Assembly (NCBI GenBank): GCA_902591535.1
Contig: CACJBA010000011.1
Span: forward strand, 1 to 38,550
Length of the DNA stretch: 38,550 nt
Source of the DNA: an uncultured Pelagibacteraceae bacterium
GTDB lineage: Bacteria > Pseudomonadota > Alphaproteobacteria > Pelagibacterales > Pelagibacteraceae
Reading direction: 5' to 3'
Part shown: positions 10,406-18,857 of the stretch, piece by piece
Position numbering within the stretch: position 1 is the stretch's first letter
Layout of the letters: each line of letters begins with the position of its first letter
The notes under the pieces: generated by a model
Database searches by the model: none
The model's input: only the letters and a program-made list of their open reading frames with translations
What the model was told of the DNA's origin: nothing
Position numbers and translations under genes: made by a program

Positions 10406-11500
10406 TTAAATTAATATAAAAATCAAAGAGGATAAAAGTACTCCAATAGCAATTGCTATTAGTATTTTTTTTGATTTTAAAATTTTATCTAAATTATTTT
10501 TTTGAATACTTAAACTTGTAAAATCTTCAGTACTACTCATAAATCCATCATTTCTTCCAATTTTAAGAAATTTATTTTTTCTTTCATTCATTATTTCTTC
10601 AAAAGATAATTCATTAAAATAATCTAAATTTTTAACCAGAGACGCTCTAACATTCTGTAATATTAAATCTCTGTCCCTATGAGCACCACCAACAGGCTCA
10701 TCGACAATTTCATCAATAACTTTTAATTTTAATAAATCCTTTGCTGAAAGCTTCATGGCTTTTGCAGCATCAAGCATTTTTTTTGGATCTCTCCAAAGTA
10801 TAGTTGCACATCCCTCTGGAGATATTACTGAATAGATTGCATTTTCTAGCATAAGAACTTTATTTGATGAAGCCAATGCTATTGCTCCACCAGAGCCACC
10901 CTCACCTATAATTATTGCAATTGTTGGAACTTTGAGTTCCATACAGCATTCAATAGATTTTGCAATTGCCTCTGCCTGTCCACGCTCCTCAGCTCCCACA
11001 CCTGGATATGCCCCTGGAGTGTCTATAAAAGAGATAATGGGAATATTAAATTTATTTGCTAGCTTCATTAATCTTATTGTTTTTCTATAACCTTCTGGTC
11101 TCATCATTCCAAAATTTCTTTCAATTCTGCTATCTAGATCCTCTCCTTTTTCTTGACCTATAACCAAAACAGATTTCCCTTTAAATTTTGCAAATCCAGT
11201 TAAAACTGATTTATCTTCTCCGTAATATCTATCACCTGATAATGAGATAAAGTCGTCAAATAAATTATCAATGAAAAATTTTGCTTTTGGCCTATCTTCA
11301 TGACGAGCAACCATAGTAGTTTGCCAAGGATCTAGGTTAGAATAAATATTTTTTAATTTTTCATCTATTTCATTTTGAGTGATTGAAATTTTTTGGGTAT
11401 CTACTTCTGACAATCCCTCTTGATTGTAAGGATCTTTTAATTTTTCTAGCTCATTTTCTAGGTCTTTAATTTCGGTTTCAAAATTTAAGTAATTTTTCAT
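10406..11500 (-). CDS. accA: Acetyl-CoA carboxylase carboxyltransferase subunit alpha with C-terminal hydrophobic helix
   Basis: AccA pairs with AccD to transfer carboxyl from biotin to acetyl-CoA, the first step of fatty acid synthesis. The core is canonical: DTPGAYPGVGAEERGQ and GEGGSGGAIALASS, then SPEGCATILW. The protein is 364 residues, about 45 longer than the 319 of E. coli AccA. The extra part ends in a 19-residue hydrophobic segment (346-364, after KSKK) that runs to the stop codon and looks like a membrane-tail anchor. No base-run artefact is needed to explain it, since the frame is continuous with the core. It stands alone, while its partner accD is 22 kb away in the trpFBA-folC run. 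Confidence 0.96.
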   Translation of the reverse strand: MKNYLNFETEIKDLENELEKLKDPYNQEGLSEVDTQKISITQNEIDEKLKNIYSNLDPWQTTMVARHEDRPKAKFFIDNLFDDFISLSGDRYYGEDKSVLTGFAKFKGKSVLVIGQEKGEDLDSRIERNFGMMRPEGYRKTIRLMKLANKFNIPIISFIDTPGAYPGVGAEERGQAEAIAKSIECCMELKVPTIAIIIGEGGSGGAIALASSNKVLMLENAIYSVISPEGCATILWRDPKKMLDAAKAMKLSAKDLLKLKVIDEIVDEPVGGAHRDRDLILQNVRASLVKNLDYFNELSFEEIMNERKNKFLKIGRNDGFMSSTEDFTSLSIQKNNLDKILKSKKILIAIAIGVLLSSLIFILI

Positions 11501-11576
11501 AGTTTTATTTATAGCGGATGGATAAAATACAAAAAAGGCAATAAAATGATATTCTATTAGGCGAAATTCTTATTAA

Positions 11577-11604
11577 TTGACTTAATTCTTTTAACGGATA
11601 CAAA
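11577..11604 (+). promoter_or_regulatory. Candidate sigma-70 promoter for the riboswitch-glcB transcript
   Basis: TTGACT at 11577-11582 is one mismatch from the -35 consensus. A weak -10 candidate TACAAA lies at 11599-11604 with 16 nt between them. Transcription would start just before the first glycine aptamer, as expected. The -10 match is poor, so only the -35 element is convincing. Confidence 0.4.
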
Positions 11605-11610
11605 TTAACA

Positions 11611-11752
11611 ATCGGGAGAGACTATTTATAGCGCCGAAGGAGCAACCACCCCGGAAACTCTCAGGCAAAAGGACCGATCAAAGCATAACACTCTGGAAAG
11701 AGATTGACTTCCGCCGAAGGAGTAAAACTCTCAGGCAAAAATACAGATGGGG
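11611..11752 (+). ncRNA. Tandem glycine riboswitch
   Basis: Two adjacent glycine aptamers are visible. The first (about 11611-11676) contains GCGCCGAAGGAGCAA and ACTCTCAGGCAAAAGGACCGA. The second (about 11690-11752) repeats CGCCGAAGGAGTAAAACTC and CTCAGGCAAAAA. These are the core strands of the glycine aptamer (P1/P3a regions), and tandem pairing is the classic form. The second aptamer ends about 17 nt before the glcB ATG. A GGGG at 11749-11752 could be the ribosome site that it masks, so translational control is plausible; no intrinsic terminator hairpin with a U-run is visible. A glycine riboswitch on malate synthase has been reported in SAR11, where it ties central carbon flow to glycine supply. 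Confidence 0.95.
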
Positions 11753-11768
11753 TAAGAATTAAAAGTGT

Positions 11769-13943
11769 ATGCAAGAAAAATACGTAAAAATAAATAATCT
11801 TAAAGTATCTGAAAAGCTATCAAACTTTGTAACTGATGAATTATTAAAAAACACGAATGTTACTAAAGAAAATTTTTGGTTGGGTCTTGAAAAAACTCTT
11901 GATGAGTTAGCACCAAAAAATAAAGAATTAATAAAATTTAGAGAAGATTTGCAGAGGCAGATAGATAATTGGCATATCAAAAACAATGATAAAAAATTTA
12001 ATTCAGATGACTATAAAAAATTTTTATTAGAAATTGGTTATTTAAAAAGTGAGGGACCTAATTTTAAAATTGAAACCGAAAATGTAGATGAAGAAATTTC
12101 AAGCATAGCTGGACCACAATTAGTTGTCCCTGTCATGAATGCGAGATATGCATTAAATGCTGCGAATGCAAGATGGATGAGTTTATATGATAGTCTTTAT
12201 GGTACAGATGTAATTGAACAATCTGAAGATAGTGTATCAGAAAGATATGATCCTCTAAGAGGTGAAATGGTTATAAAATATGGAAGAGATTTTTTAGATA
12301 GATACTTTCCGTTAGCAGGAATAAGTTGGAATAAAATTACAAGCTTTGCTGTAAAATATGGTAAATTAAAAGTTTTAAGAGGTGCCGATATTTTTGATTT
12401 GGAAAACGAAAATAAATTTATTGGACACAGAGGTGAAAGCGATAATCCGTCTGCAATAATCCTAAAAAATAATAATTTACATATTGAAATTCTTAAAGAC
12501 AGAAGAGCTTTTGCAGCCCAACAAGACCATGCGGGTATTAGTGATATAATACTAGAATCTGCGGTTTCAACAATTTGTGATAATGAAGACAGTGTGGCTG
12601 CAGTAGACTCTGAAGATAAAATTATTTGTTATCGAAATTGGCTAGGTCTTATGAGGGGAGACCTTAAATCAAAATTTGAAAAAGAAGGTAAACTATTTGA
12701 GAGAAAATTGAATCCACATAGAAGTTATATCTCAAAAGATGGTAAGGGTTTAAAGTTACATGGTAGAAGCCTATTGCTTGTGAGAAACGTAGGTCATCTA
12801 ATGACTAACCCCTCAATTTTATTGAGTGATGGAAGTGAAATACCTGAGGGAATTATGGATGCATTTATGACTACAGCAGCCGCTTTACATGATATTAAAA
12901 ATAAAAATAATTCAAGAACAGGATCAGTTTATATCGTTAAGCCCAAAATGCATGGTCCAGACGAAACAGCGTTTACAGATTTAATTTTTTCTAAAGTTGA
13001 GGAAGTTCTAAATTTACCTAAGTACACTTGTAAGATTGGTATTATGGATGAAGAAAGAAGAACATCAGCAAATTTAAAAGAATGTATTAGAACTCTTAAA
13101 AATAGAGTTTTTTTCATAAATACTGGTTTTTTAGATAGAACTGGTGATGAAATGCACACATCAATGGAAGCCGGTCCTATGATTAAAAAAGGTGATATGA
13201 AATCATCCAAATGGATTACTGCTTACGAAAACAACAATGTCGATATTGGTTTAAGTTGCGGGTTTTCTGGCAAAGCACAAATAGGTAAGGGAATGTGGGC
13301 AATGCCTGATAAAATGAAAGATATGATGGAACAAAAAACAGGGCACTTAAAAGCAGGAGCAAACTGTGCATGGGTCCCATCTCCAACAGCAGCTGCGTTA
13401 CATGCTTTACACTATCATGAAATAAATATTTTTAATGAACAAAAAAAATTAATAGATAGAGACCCAGCTAAGCTTGATGATCTCTTAACAATCCCAATAG
13501 CAGATAGACCTAATTGGTCTGTAGAAGATATAAATAAAGAAATTTCAAATTCTGCACAAACTTTATTAGGTTATGTCGTAAGATGGGTAGATCAAGGTAT
13601 TGGTTGTTCTAAAGTACCTGATATTAACAATATAGGTTTAATGGAAGATAGAGCGACACTTAGGATTTCATCTCAGCATATAGCTAACTGGATTCATCAT
13701 GGAATTACAACAAAAATACAAGTAACTGAAATAATGAAAGATATGGCCAAAATAGTAGATGATCAAAATAAAGATGATCCGCTATATGTTAAAATGAGTG
13801 ATGATTATGAAAACTCTATAGCATTTCAAACTGCGTGTGATCTAGTTTTTAAAGGTAAAGAGCAACCATCAGGTTATACTGAACCACTACTTCATTTGAA
13901 TAGGTTAAAAAAAAAATCTAATCTGAGTTCGAAACCAAATTAG
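11769..13943 (+). CDS. glcB: Malate synthase G
   Basis: It condenses glyoxylate with acetyl-CoA to malate, feeding glyoxylate from glycine, glycolate or isocitrate into the TCA cycle. The 724-residue length and motifs are those of the G isoform: ANARWMSLYDSLYGTD, GRSLLLVRNVGHLMTN with catalytic Arg339, and MEDRATLRISSQHIANW with catalytic base Asp627. The start ATG is the first in frame after the riboswitch and gives an N-terminus that aligns with E. coli GlcB as I recall it. Expression is presumably switched by glycine through the leader. Its 3' end overlaps the convergent recR by 26 nt. Confidence 0.98.
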   Translation: MQEKYVKINNLKVSEKLSNFVTDELLKNTNVTKENFWLGLEKTLDELAPKNKELIKFREDLQRQIDNWHIKNNDKKFNSDDYKKFLLEIGYLKSEGPNFKIETENVDEEISSIAGPQLVVPVMNARYALNAANARWMSLYDSLYGTDVIEQSEDSVSERYDPLRGEMVIKYGRDFLDRYFPLAGISWNKITSFAVKYGKLKVLRGADIFDLENENKFIGHRGESDNPSAIILKNNNLHIEILKDRRAFAAQQDHAGISDIILESAVSTICDNEDSVAAVDSEDKIICYRNWLGLMRGDLKSKFEKEGKLFERKLNPHRSYISKDGKGLKLHGRSLLLVRNVGHLMTNPSILLSDGSEIPEGIMDAFMTTAAALHDIKNKNNSRTGSVYIVKPKMHGPDETAFTDLIFSKVEEVLNLPKYTCKIGIMDEERRTSANLKECIRTLKNRVFFINTGFLDRTGDEMHTSMEAGPMIKKGDMKSSKWITAYENNNVDIGLSCGFSGKAQIGKGMWAMPDKMKDMMEQKTGHLKAGANCAWVPSPTAAALHALHYHEINIFNEQKKLIDRDPAKLDDLLTIPIADRPNWSVEDINKEISNSAQTLLGYVVRWVDQGIGCSKVPDINNIGLMEDRATLRISSQHIANWIHHGITTKIQVTEIMKDMAKIVDDQNKDDPLYVKMSDDYENSIAFQTACDLVFKGKEQPSGYTEPLLHLNRLKKKSNLSSKPN

Positions 13944-14529
13944 ATCGATTTTTGAAAGCAGAAAATAAAGTCCCATCATCTAGACTTTCAATCTCTCCTC
14001 CGACTGGTAAACCTTGTGCTAATTTAGTAATTTTAACATCTAAATTTTTTAGACTATCTTGAATATAATATGCAGTGGTTTGACCCTCAACAGTTGCACT
14101 AGTTGCAAGAATTACTTCTTCGATTTTATCTCTGTTAACTCTGTCTACTAATGAGTTAATTAATAAATCTTCTTTTCTTTGGCCAACTGAAGAAATTGTC
14201 CCCCCTAAAATATGAAAATAGCCCTGAAAGATGTTTGAATTTTCAATCGACCATTGGTCTGCGATATCCTCTACTACACAAATTTTATTATATTTTTCTT
14301 TTGTATTCTCACAATTTAAACAACCATTTGAATTTGACTTTAAGGCACCACATGAATTGCATCTAACTACATTTTTGTAAACTTGTGCCAATGTATTTGC
14401 CATAGGTTTTACAAGTTCGTCTCGATTATTTATTAATTTTAAAACAATTCTTTTTGCTGATTTGGGACCTAAGCCTGGAAGTTTTGAAATTAATTTGATT
14501 AATTCTTCTATCTCACTGATATTTTGCAT
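13918..14529 (-). CDS. recR: Recombination mediator RecR
   Basis: RecR works with RecO (and RecF) to load RecA on SSB-coated gaps. The 203-residue protein has an N-terminal helix-hairpin-helix (LPGLGPKSAKRI, 17-28) and a four-Cys zinc site (Cys57, Cys60, Cys70, Cys73). A TOPRIM domain starting CVVED (84-88) follows, then TVEGQTTAYYI and LAQGLPVGGEIE. The gap between the Cys pairs looks about two residues shorter than in E. coli RecR, but all four Cys remain. Order dnaX-ybaB-recR is conserved in many bacteria. The last 26 nt overlap the end of glcB on the other strand. Confidence 0.97.
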   Translation of the reverse strand: MQNISEIEELIKLISKLPGLGPKSAKRIVLKLINNRDELVKPMANTLAQVYKNVVRCNSCGALKSNSNGCLNCENTKEKYNKICVVEDIADQWSIENSNIFQGYFHILGGTISSVGQRKEDLLINSLVDRVNRDKIEEVILATSATVEGQTTAYYIQDSLKNLDVKITKLAQGLPVGGEIESLDDGTLFSAFKNRSNLVSNSD

Positions 14530-14532
14530 TTA

Positions 14533-14850
14533 TTACAAAGGCCATTTAAAACCAGGAATTCCAAAACCTCCAGTTGCTTTTGAAATTTCCTCAGTTGTTT
14601 TTGATTTAAGTTGAGATTTAGCACTATTATGTGCTGCAACAATTAAATCTTCAATGATGGTTTTGTCCTCTTTCATAATTTCATCAGATAGCTTTATTGT
14701 TTGCATCTCTCCCTCTCCATCCAAAGTTATCTTCACAGAATTTGAACCCGAAACTCCTTCAACTCTAATTTCCTTAATCTTTTGTTGGCTTTCTTTCATT
14801 TTTGCCTCAAGTTCTTTTGCTTTATCTAAAATTTTACTAAAATCAGTCAT
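14533..14850 (-). CDS. YbaB/EbfC family nucleoid-associated protein
   Basis: This family binds DNA as a dimer and is usually encoded between dnaX and recR, as here. I start it at the ATG at 14850 (MTDFSKILDKAKELEAKM, 105 residues) and not at 14862: the ATG overlaps the dnaX stop in an ATGACTGA arrangement that suits coupled translation, and the sequence then aligns with the family from its first residue. Features are the amphipathic N-terminal helix, KEIRVEGVSGSNSVKITLDGEG, and a Gly/Phe-rich end (GFGIPGFKWPL). It lies 3 nt before recR. Confidence 0.93.
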   Translation of the reverse strand: MTDFSKILDKAKELEAKMKESQQKIKEIRVEGVSGSNSVKITLDGEGEMQTIKLSDEIMKEDKTIIEDLIVAAHNSAKSQLKSKTTEEISKATGGFGIPGFKWPL

Positions 14851-16498
14851 TATCAACTCCATCTTTGTTTGAATTTACATCTATTAATTCGGCATCAGGA
14901 AATTTATCCATCACACTTTTAAATATTTCTGAATTTTTCATTTCATCAATTAATTGTTTTTTAACATTTTTTTGTTTTTGTTTTATCGACATTTGTCCCT
15001 TTAATTTACTAAATGTAATGATCCATCTTTCATCAGTCCATTCAAAAAGTTTTGATGATAAATCTTTTACAAAATCTTTATCTAGACTTTCATTAAAAGA
15101 TATTTCAATTCTATTTTTTTCAAATTTTACAAGGTTAACATTTTTTTCTAACTCGTATTTAAGTTTGATCTCTTTTTTTTTTGAACAAATTTCAATTAAA
15201 TCCTCAAATGCATTTATATTAATTTTATGTTCTGCTTTAATTTCTGTCTGAACTTCTGGTTTGGTTTTTTCTTCCTGTGCAACATTCTTAATTTGATTTA
15301 TTGTTTTAGAAGTTAATTCAGTTTCTTTATTCTTTACAAAATTTTCACTCTTAATGTTAGCCTCACCATTTTCAACTTTATTTTCAGATTTTACTGAACT
15401 TAAATGCATTAGTCTTATTAAGAACATCTCAATTGAAAGGTGTTGATTGGATACTATGTCTATCTCTTCGAGAGAAGAGATGGCAAATTGCCAAAATAAT
15501 ATTAATACCTCTGAATCTATTTGATTTGATAAATTTTTAATTTTAGAAAATTCATCATCATTTAATGAAAAGTTTGTACTTTCTAAAGTTAAAGAATTAA
15601 TATTTTTAAAGTAGTAAAGTAACTCTAAGAAATCATTAATAAAAACCTTTGGTTCAACACCTTGGTCATAAATTTTTCTATAAATACTTATTACTTTATT
15701 TTCTTCACCTTTTAAAATTAACTCAAACAGATCGATTAATTGAGATTTATCAAAATATCCAAAAATTTTCTGAGCTGAATTTAAGTCTAATTCTTTTCCT
15801 TCATCCAAACTTAATAGTGCCCTATCGAGTAACGATAAAGAATCTCTAACAGAACCCTCAGAAATTTTTACTATAAGCTTCAAAGCATCGTCGCTTATTT
15901 TTCCATTTTCCTTGTCCTTAATTTTTTTAATAAACTCCAATAATTCTGAGGATTTAATTCTAGAAAGATCAAATCTTTGACATCTAGATACTACTGTAAT
16001 TGGGATTTTTTTGATCTCTGTAGTTGCAAAAATAAATTTTAGATATTCCGGTGGTTCTTCTAAAGTCTTCAGTAAAGCATTAAATGCTTGTTTGCTTAAC
16101 ATATGAACTTCATCAATAATGAAAATTTTGTATTTAGCTGAAGTCGGCCCATATCTTGAAAATTCGATTAGATCTCTCACATCATCCACACCAGTTTTGC
16201 TTGCCGCATCCATTTCAAGCACATCTATATGACTTGAATTACTTATTGCTTTGCAATTTTCACAAAAGTTATCTTTGCATAAGTGCTCTATACCATTTGT
16301 GCAATTAAGTGCTTTTGCAATAATTCTTGCTGTTGTAGTTTTTCCAATTCCTCTTATTCCAGTGAACAAATATGCATTGGGTATTTTGTCAGCTTTAATC
16401 GAATTAGTAATAGTTTCTGCAACAACCTCTTGACCAATAAGATCATCAAAAGTTTGTGGTCTGTATTTTAATGCTAATACTTTTGAGTTATTATTCAT
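14843..16498 (-). CDS. dnaX: DNA polymerase III subunit gamma/tau
   Basis: DnaX is the ATPase core of the sliding-clamp loader. The 551-residue protein has Walker A GIRGIGKTT (47-55) and zinc-module cysteines 66, 74, 79 and 82. Walker B/sensor DEVHMLSKQAFNALLKTLEEPP starts at 129, and SRCQRFDL follows. AAA+ domains I-III extend to about residue 360. A low-complexity linker (about 370-425) and a poorly conserved C-terminal tau part follow. A run of ten A (codons 439-442) lies just after the linker; a one-base slip in either direction leads to a stop within about ten codons, which would give a gamma-like product (see findings). It sits about 11 nt downstream of the SRP RNA. Confidence 0.97.
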   Translation of the reverse strand: MNNNSKVLALKYRPQTFDDLIGQEVVAETITNSIKADKIPNAYLFTGIRGIGKTTTARIIAKALNCTNGIEHLCKDNFCENCKAISNSSHIDVLEMDAASKTGVDDVRDLIEFSRYGPTSAKYKIFIIDEVHMLSKQAFNALLKTLEEPPEYLKFIFATTEIKKIPITVVSRCQRFDLSRIKSSELLEFIKKIKDKENGKISDDALKLIVKISEGSVRDSLSLLDRALLSLDEGKELDLNSAQKIFGYFDKSQLIDLFELILKGEENKVISIYRKIYDQGVEPKVFINDFLELLYYFKNINSLTLESTNFSLNDDEFSKIKNLSNQIDSEVLILFWQFAISSLEEIDIVSNQHLSIEMFLIRLMHLSSVKSENKVENGEANIKSENFVKNKETELTSKTINQIKNVAQEEKTKPEVQTEIKAEHKININAFEDLIEICSKKKEIKLKYELEKNVNLVKFEKNRIEISFNESLDKDFVKDLSSKLFEWTDERWIITFSKLKGQMSIKQKQKNVKKQLIDEMKNSEIFKSVMDKFPDAELIDVNSNKDGVDND

Positions 16499-16507
16499 AT
16501 ATTTAAC

Positions 16508-16596
16508 AAGGAGACTAGAACCTGAATCACTGTCTCTACGACTGCTTCCGTTAAGATCTGGTCGGGTTCAAGCAGCATCCACCTCTAGCCTCCATA
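16508..16596 (-). ncRNA. ffs: Signal recognition particle RNA, small bacterial (4.5S) type
   Basis: On the minus strand the sequence runs from GGAGGCTAGAGG (5' end near 16593) to TCTAGTCTCC (3' end near 16510). These ends pair as a 10-bp closing stem with one G-U wobble. The apical domain is diagnostic: CGACCAGATC, a TTAA loop region, then CGGAAGCAGTCG, matching the conserved SRP domain IV core (AGGTC..GGAAGCAGC in E. coli), with CGAC/GTCG closing it. It forms the SRP with Ffh and targets membrane proteins. Its place just upstream of dnaX-ybaB-recR is the same as that of scr in Bacillus subtilis. Exact ends are estimated from the stem. Confidence 0.9.
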
Positions 16597-16599
16597 TCT

Positions 16600-16629
16600 A
16601 TTATAACAGTTAAAATTTCTAATCTACAA
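16600..16629 (-). promoter_or_regulatory. Promoter of the SRP RNA
   Basis: Reading the minus strand, TTGTAG (16624-16629) and a perfect TATAAT (16600-16605) are separated by 18 nt. The TATAAT ends 6 nt before the predicted first base of the SRP RNA at 16593. This is the best consensus promoter in the window, as expected for a stable RNA, and probably also serves dnaX-ybaB-recR. Confidence 0.65.
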
Positions 16630-16639
16630 GAAAAGATTC

Positions 16640-17473
16640 TTATTTTTTTTGTCTCAAACTATCTGCCTCAAAAACACCTAGAACGTGAAAATCCTCACAA
16701 TGCAGACCTAACTCTTCAAGAGATTTTTGAACTTTTGGATCTTCTATGTGTCCATCCAAATCACATAAGAAAAAATAAGAATCAAAACTATTTTTTACAG
16801 GATAACTTTGTAATTTAGTTAAATTTACTCCATTCAAGGAAGGGCCACTTAGTGCTTGATATAGTGCCGCCGGTTTACTTTTTAATTTAAATAAAAAAGA
16901 AGTTATGTAAGTTTTGTCTTTAAATTCTGGTTGAGAAATATTTTTTCCCATAACCAAAAACCTTGTCAAATTTCCACTTTCATTTTCAATGTTTTTTTTA
17001 ATTACTTCTAAACCATAAATTTCAGCACTCAATGAAGATGCTATAGCTGATTGCTTAGCGTCTTTTGTTTTAGAAATCATTTCAGCAGATCCAGCAGTAT
17101 CTGCTCTTATATGTTCTGCTAAATTATTATCTTTTATAAATTTTGAACACTGAGATAGTCCTTGTGCATGAGAATACACTTCTTTAATATCTTTTAGTTT
17201 TGTTCCCGGCTGTCCTAATAAATTATGTTCAATTTTTTGAAAATGCTCTTTATAAATATTAAGCCTGTGTTTAAATATTAAATATTCAATACCAATGTTA
17301 CCAGTAATTCTATTAGATTCTGGTATTATTATTCTGCTTTCAGGTTCTTCTGAGGCTTTGTTAAAACACTCATCAAAAGTTTTACATGGTAAGATCTCAG
17401 CTTTTGGGTCAATTGAAAGAGCTGCTAAATGAGAATATGCGCCAAAGGTTCCTTGAAAATAAATTTTACTCAT
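16640..17473 (-). CDS. pheA: Prephenate dehydratase with ACT domain
   Basis: It converts prephenate to phenylpyruvate for phenylalanine synthesis. The start is taken as the ATG at 17473, whose A is the last base of the kdsB TGA stop (TGATG), giving 277 residues; an upstream TTG in frame is less likely. The catalytic domain shows YFQGTFGAYSHLA near the start, then SHAQGLSQC, TAGSAEMI and NLTRFLVMG. An ACT domain (about 190-270) carries PAALYQALSG and the segment LQSYP where Phe-binding ESRP is found in E. coli. There is no chorismate mutase domain, so this is the monofunctional alphaproteobacterial type. It is co-transcribed with kdsB. Confidence 0.95.
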   Translation of the reverse strand: MSKIYFQGTFGAYSHLAALSIDPKAEILPCKTFDECFNKASEEPESRIIIPESNRITGNIGIEYLIFKHRLNIYKEHFQKIEHNLLGQPGTKLKDIKEVYSHAQGLSQCSKFIKDNNLAEHIRADTAGSAEMISKTKDAKQSAIASSLSAEIYGLEVIKKNIENESGNLTRFLVMGKNISQPEFKDKTYITSFLFKLKSKPAALYQALSGPSLNGVNLTKLQSYPVKNSFDSYFFLCDLDGHIEDPKVQKSLEELGLHCEDFHVLGVFEADSLRQKK

Positions 17474-18204
17474 CAATTCTTATATTCCATTAATTTTTTT
17501 AAGGCCAGATAATCCTCCTCTGTATCTACTCCTATTGGAGAAGATTTAGCAAGTGAAACATTTATATCAATATTATTATCTAATGCTCTTAACTGCTCTA
17601 ACCGATTTTCTATTTCATTTTTGGATTGATCCAATTGAACAAATTTTTTAAGACAATCTTTAGAATAACAATAAATTCCAATATGGTGATAGATATTATC
17701 TATCTGCTCAGATTTTCTTGAAAAGGATACTGCCTTTGGAAAATGATCCTCTTCTAAGCTTTTTTCAGTGATAACCTTCACAATATTTTCATTGTTGAGG
17801 TTATTATTATCTTTTATCTTTGCGGCAAGAGTTCCTAAGTTAGAATGATTTTTTATCATTTTATTATTCAAACTTTTTATATCATTAATGTCTATTCCTG
17901 GCTCATCTCCTTGTAAATTCATGACTAAATCAACATCTTTAATATTTAATTTTTCTAATGCCTCATAAATTCTATCCGTACCTGTTTTGTGTTGATTGCT
18001 GGTTAAAATAGCATTGAAACCATTTCTCTTTACATCATCTACTATTTGTTGATCCTCGGTTGCCACTACGACATCACCAATATTAGCCTCTTCAGCTTTT
18101 TTAGAAACATGTGAGATAATTGATAATCCATTTATTTTCATTAAAGGTTTACCTGGAAGCCTCATTGCAGACATTCTAGAAGGTATAATTATTAAAGTTT
18201 TCAT
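17473..18204 (-). CDS. kdsB: 3-deoxy-manno-octulosonate cytidylyltransferase (CMP-KDO synthetase)
   Basis: It activates KDO with CTP for transfer to lipid A. The 243-residue protein begins with the nucleotide-binding IIPSRMSAMRLPGKPL (6-21). It continues with VVATEDQQIVD, the NQHKTGTDRIYEA motif and MNLQGDEPGID, then HIGIYCYSKDCL. All are standard KdsB motifs. With kdsD, lptC and lptB at 23-25 kb, it shows that the cell makes a KDO-containing LPS. It is 1 nt overlapped with pheA downstream and divergent from the cytochrome c gene. Confidence 0.96.
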   Translation of the reverse strand: MKTLIIIPSRMSAMRLPGKPLMKINGLSIISHVSKKAEEANIGDVVVATEDQQIVDDVKRNGFNAILTSNQHKTGTDRIYEALEKLNIKDVDLVMNLQGDEPGIDINDIKSLNNKMIKNHSNLGTLAAKIKDNNNLNNENIVKVITEKSLEEDHFPKAVSFSRKSEQIDNIYHHIGIYCYSKDCLKKFVQLDQSKNEIENRLEQLRALDNNIDINVSLAKSSPIGVDTEEDYLALKKLMEYKN

Positions 18205-18317
18205 TATATTTTCAATTTATTATACCTATTAAACAACTATAGGGGCAAATTTATACATTAAATTTTAGCTTTTTTTTAATTTAACATGTTATACGTTCTT
18301 TACAAAATTTAGAAAAA

Positions 18318-18857
18318 ATGGATTCTTTTGAAATTAACAAAATAGTTGCTGCAATTTTAATGGTTGCCCTGCTTGTTATTGGTATTGGAAAGCTGTCTGA
18401 TGTTATATTCCACGTAGAAAAACCTGAGACACCAGGCTATTCTGTTGAAATGGAAGCTGTAACAACTGCATCTACATCTAACTCAAGTTCTGAAACAGAT
18501 AAAATTGATATAGCAGCATTAATGGCTATAGGTGATATTGCTCATGGTGAAAAAGTTTTTAAAAAATGTGCGGCTTGTCATTCAATTGTTAAAGGTGGAA
18601 AGAATGCTATAGGTCCAGCACTATATAATGTAGTAGGAAGGAAAGTTGGAGCGATTGAGGATTATAAATATTCTAAAGCTTTAGCGGCATATGATAAGAA
18701 TTGGTCGTTTGAAGAACTGAATGGATTTTTGATTAAACCTGCTAAATGGATTAAGGGGACTAAGATGGCTTATGCAGGTCTTAGAAAAGAAAAAGATAGA
18801 GCCTCTGTAATAAAATATCTAAATGAGAATTCAGACAGCCCTTTGCCACTACCTTAG
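18318..18857 (+). CDS. Membrane-anchored class I cytochrome c (CycM-like)
   Basis: This 179-residue protein has one N-terminal membrane helix (about 8-26, uncleaved in appearance), a Ser/Thr-rich linker (45-62), then a cytochrome c domain. The heme motif CAACH is at 84-88 and the axial Met is probably Met150 in IKGTKMAYAG. The architecture matches CycM/cytochrome c552-type proteins that carry electrons between the bc1 complex and terminal oxidase on the periplasmic face. The gene stands alone, divergent from kdsB over 113 nt and overlapping the convergent argF by 9 nt. Confidence 0.93.
   Translation: MDSFEINKIVAAILMVALLVIGIGKLSDVIFHVEKPETPGYSVEMEAVTTASTSNSSSETDKIDIAALMAIGDIAHGEKVFKKCAACHSIVKGGKNAIGPALYNVVGRKVGAIEDYKYSKALAAYDKNWSFEELNGFLIKPAKWIKGTKMAYAGLRKEKDRASVIKYLNENSDSPLPLP

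Noticed and set aside
14865..15251. A 128-codon plus-strand open frame
   Set aside because: It is antisense to the low-complexity tau part of dnaX, and its Ser/Phe/Ile-rich composition mirrors that strand.
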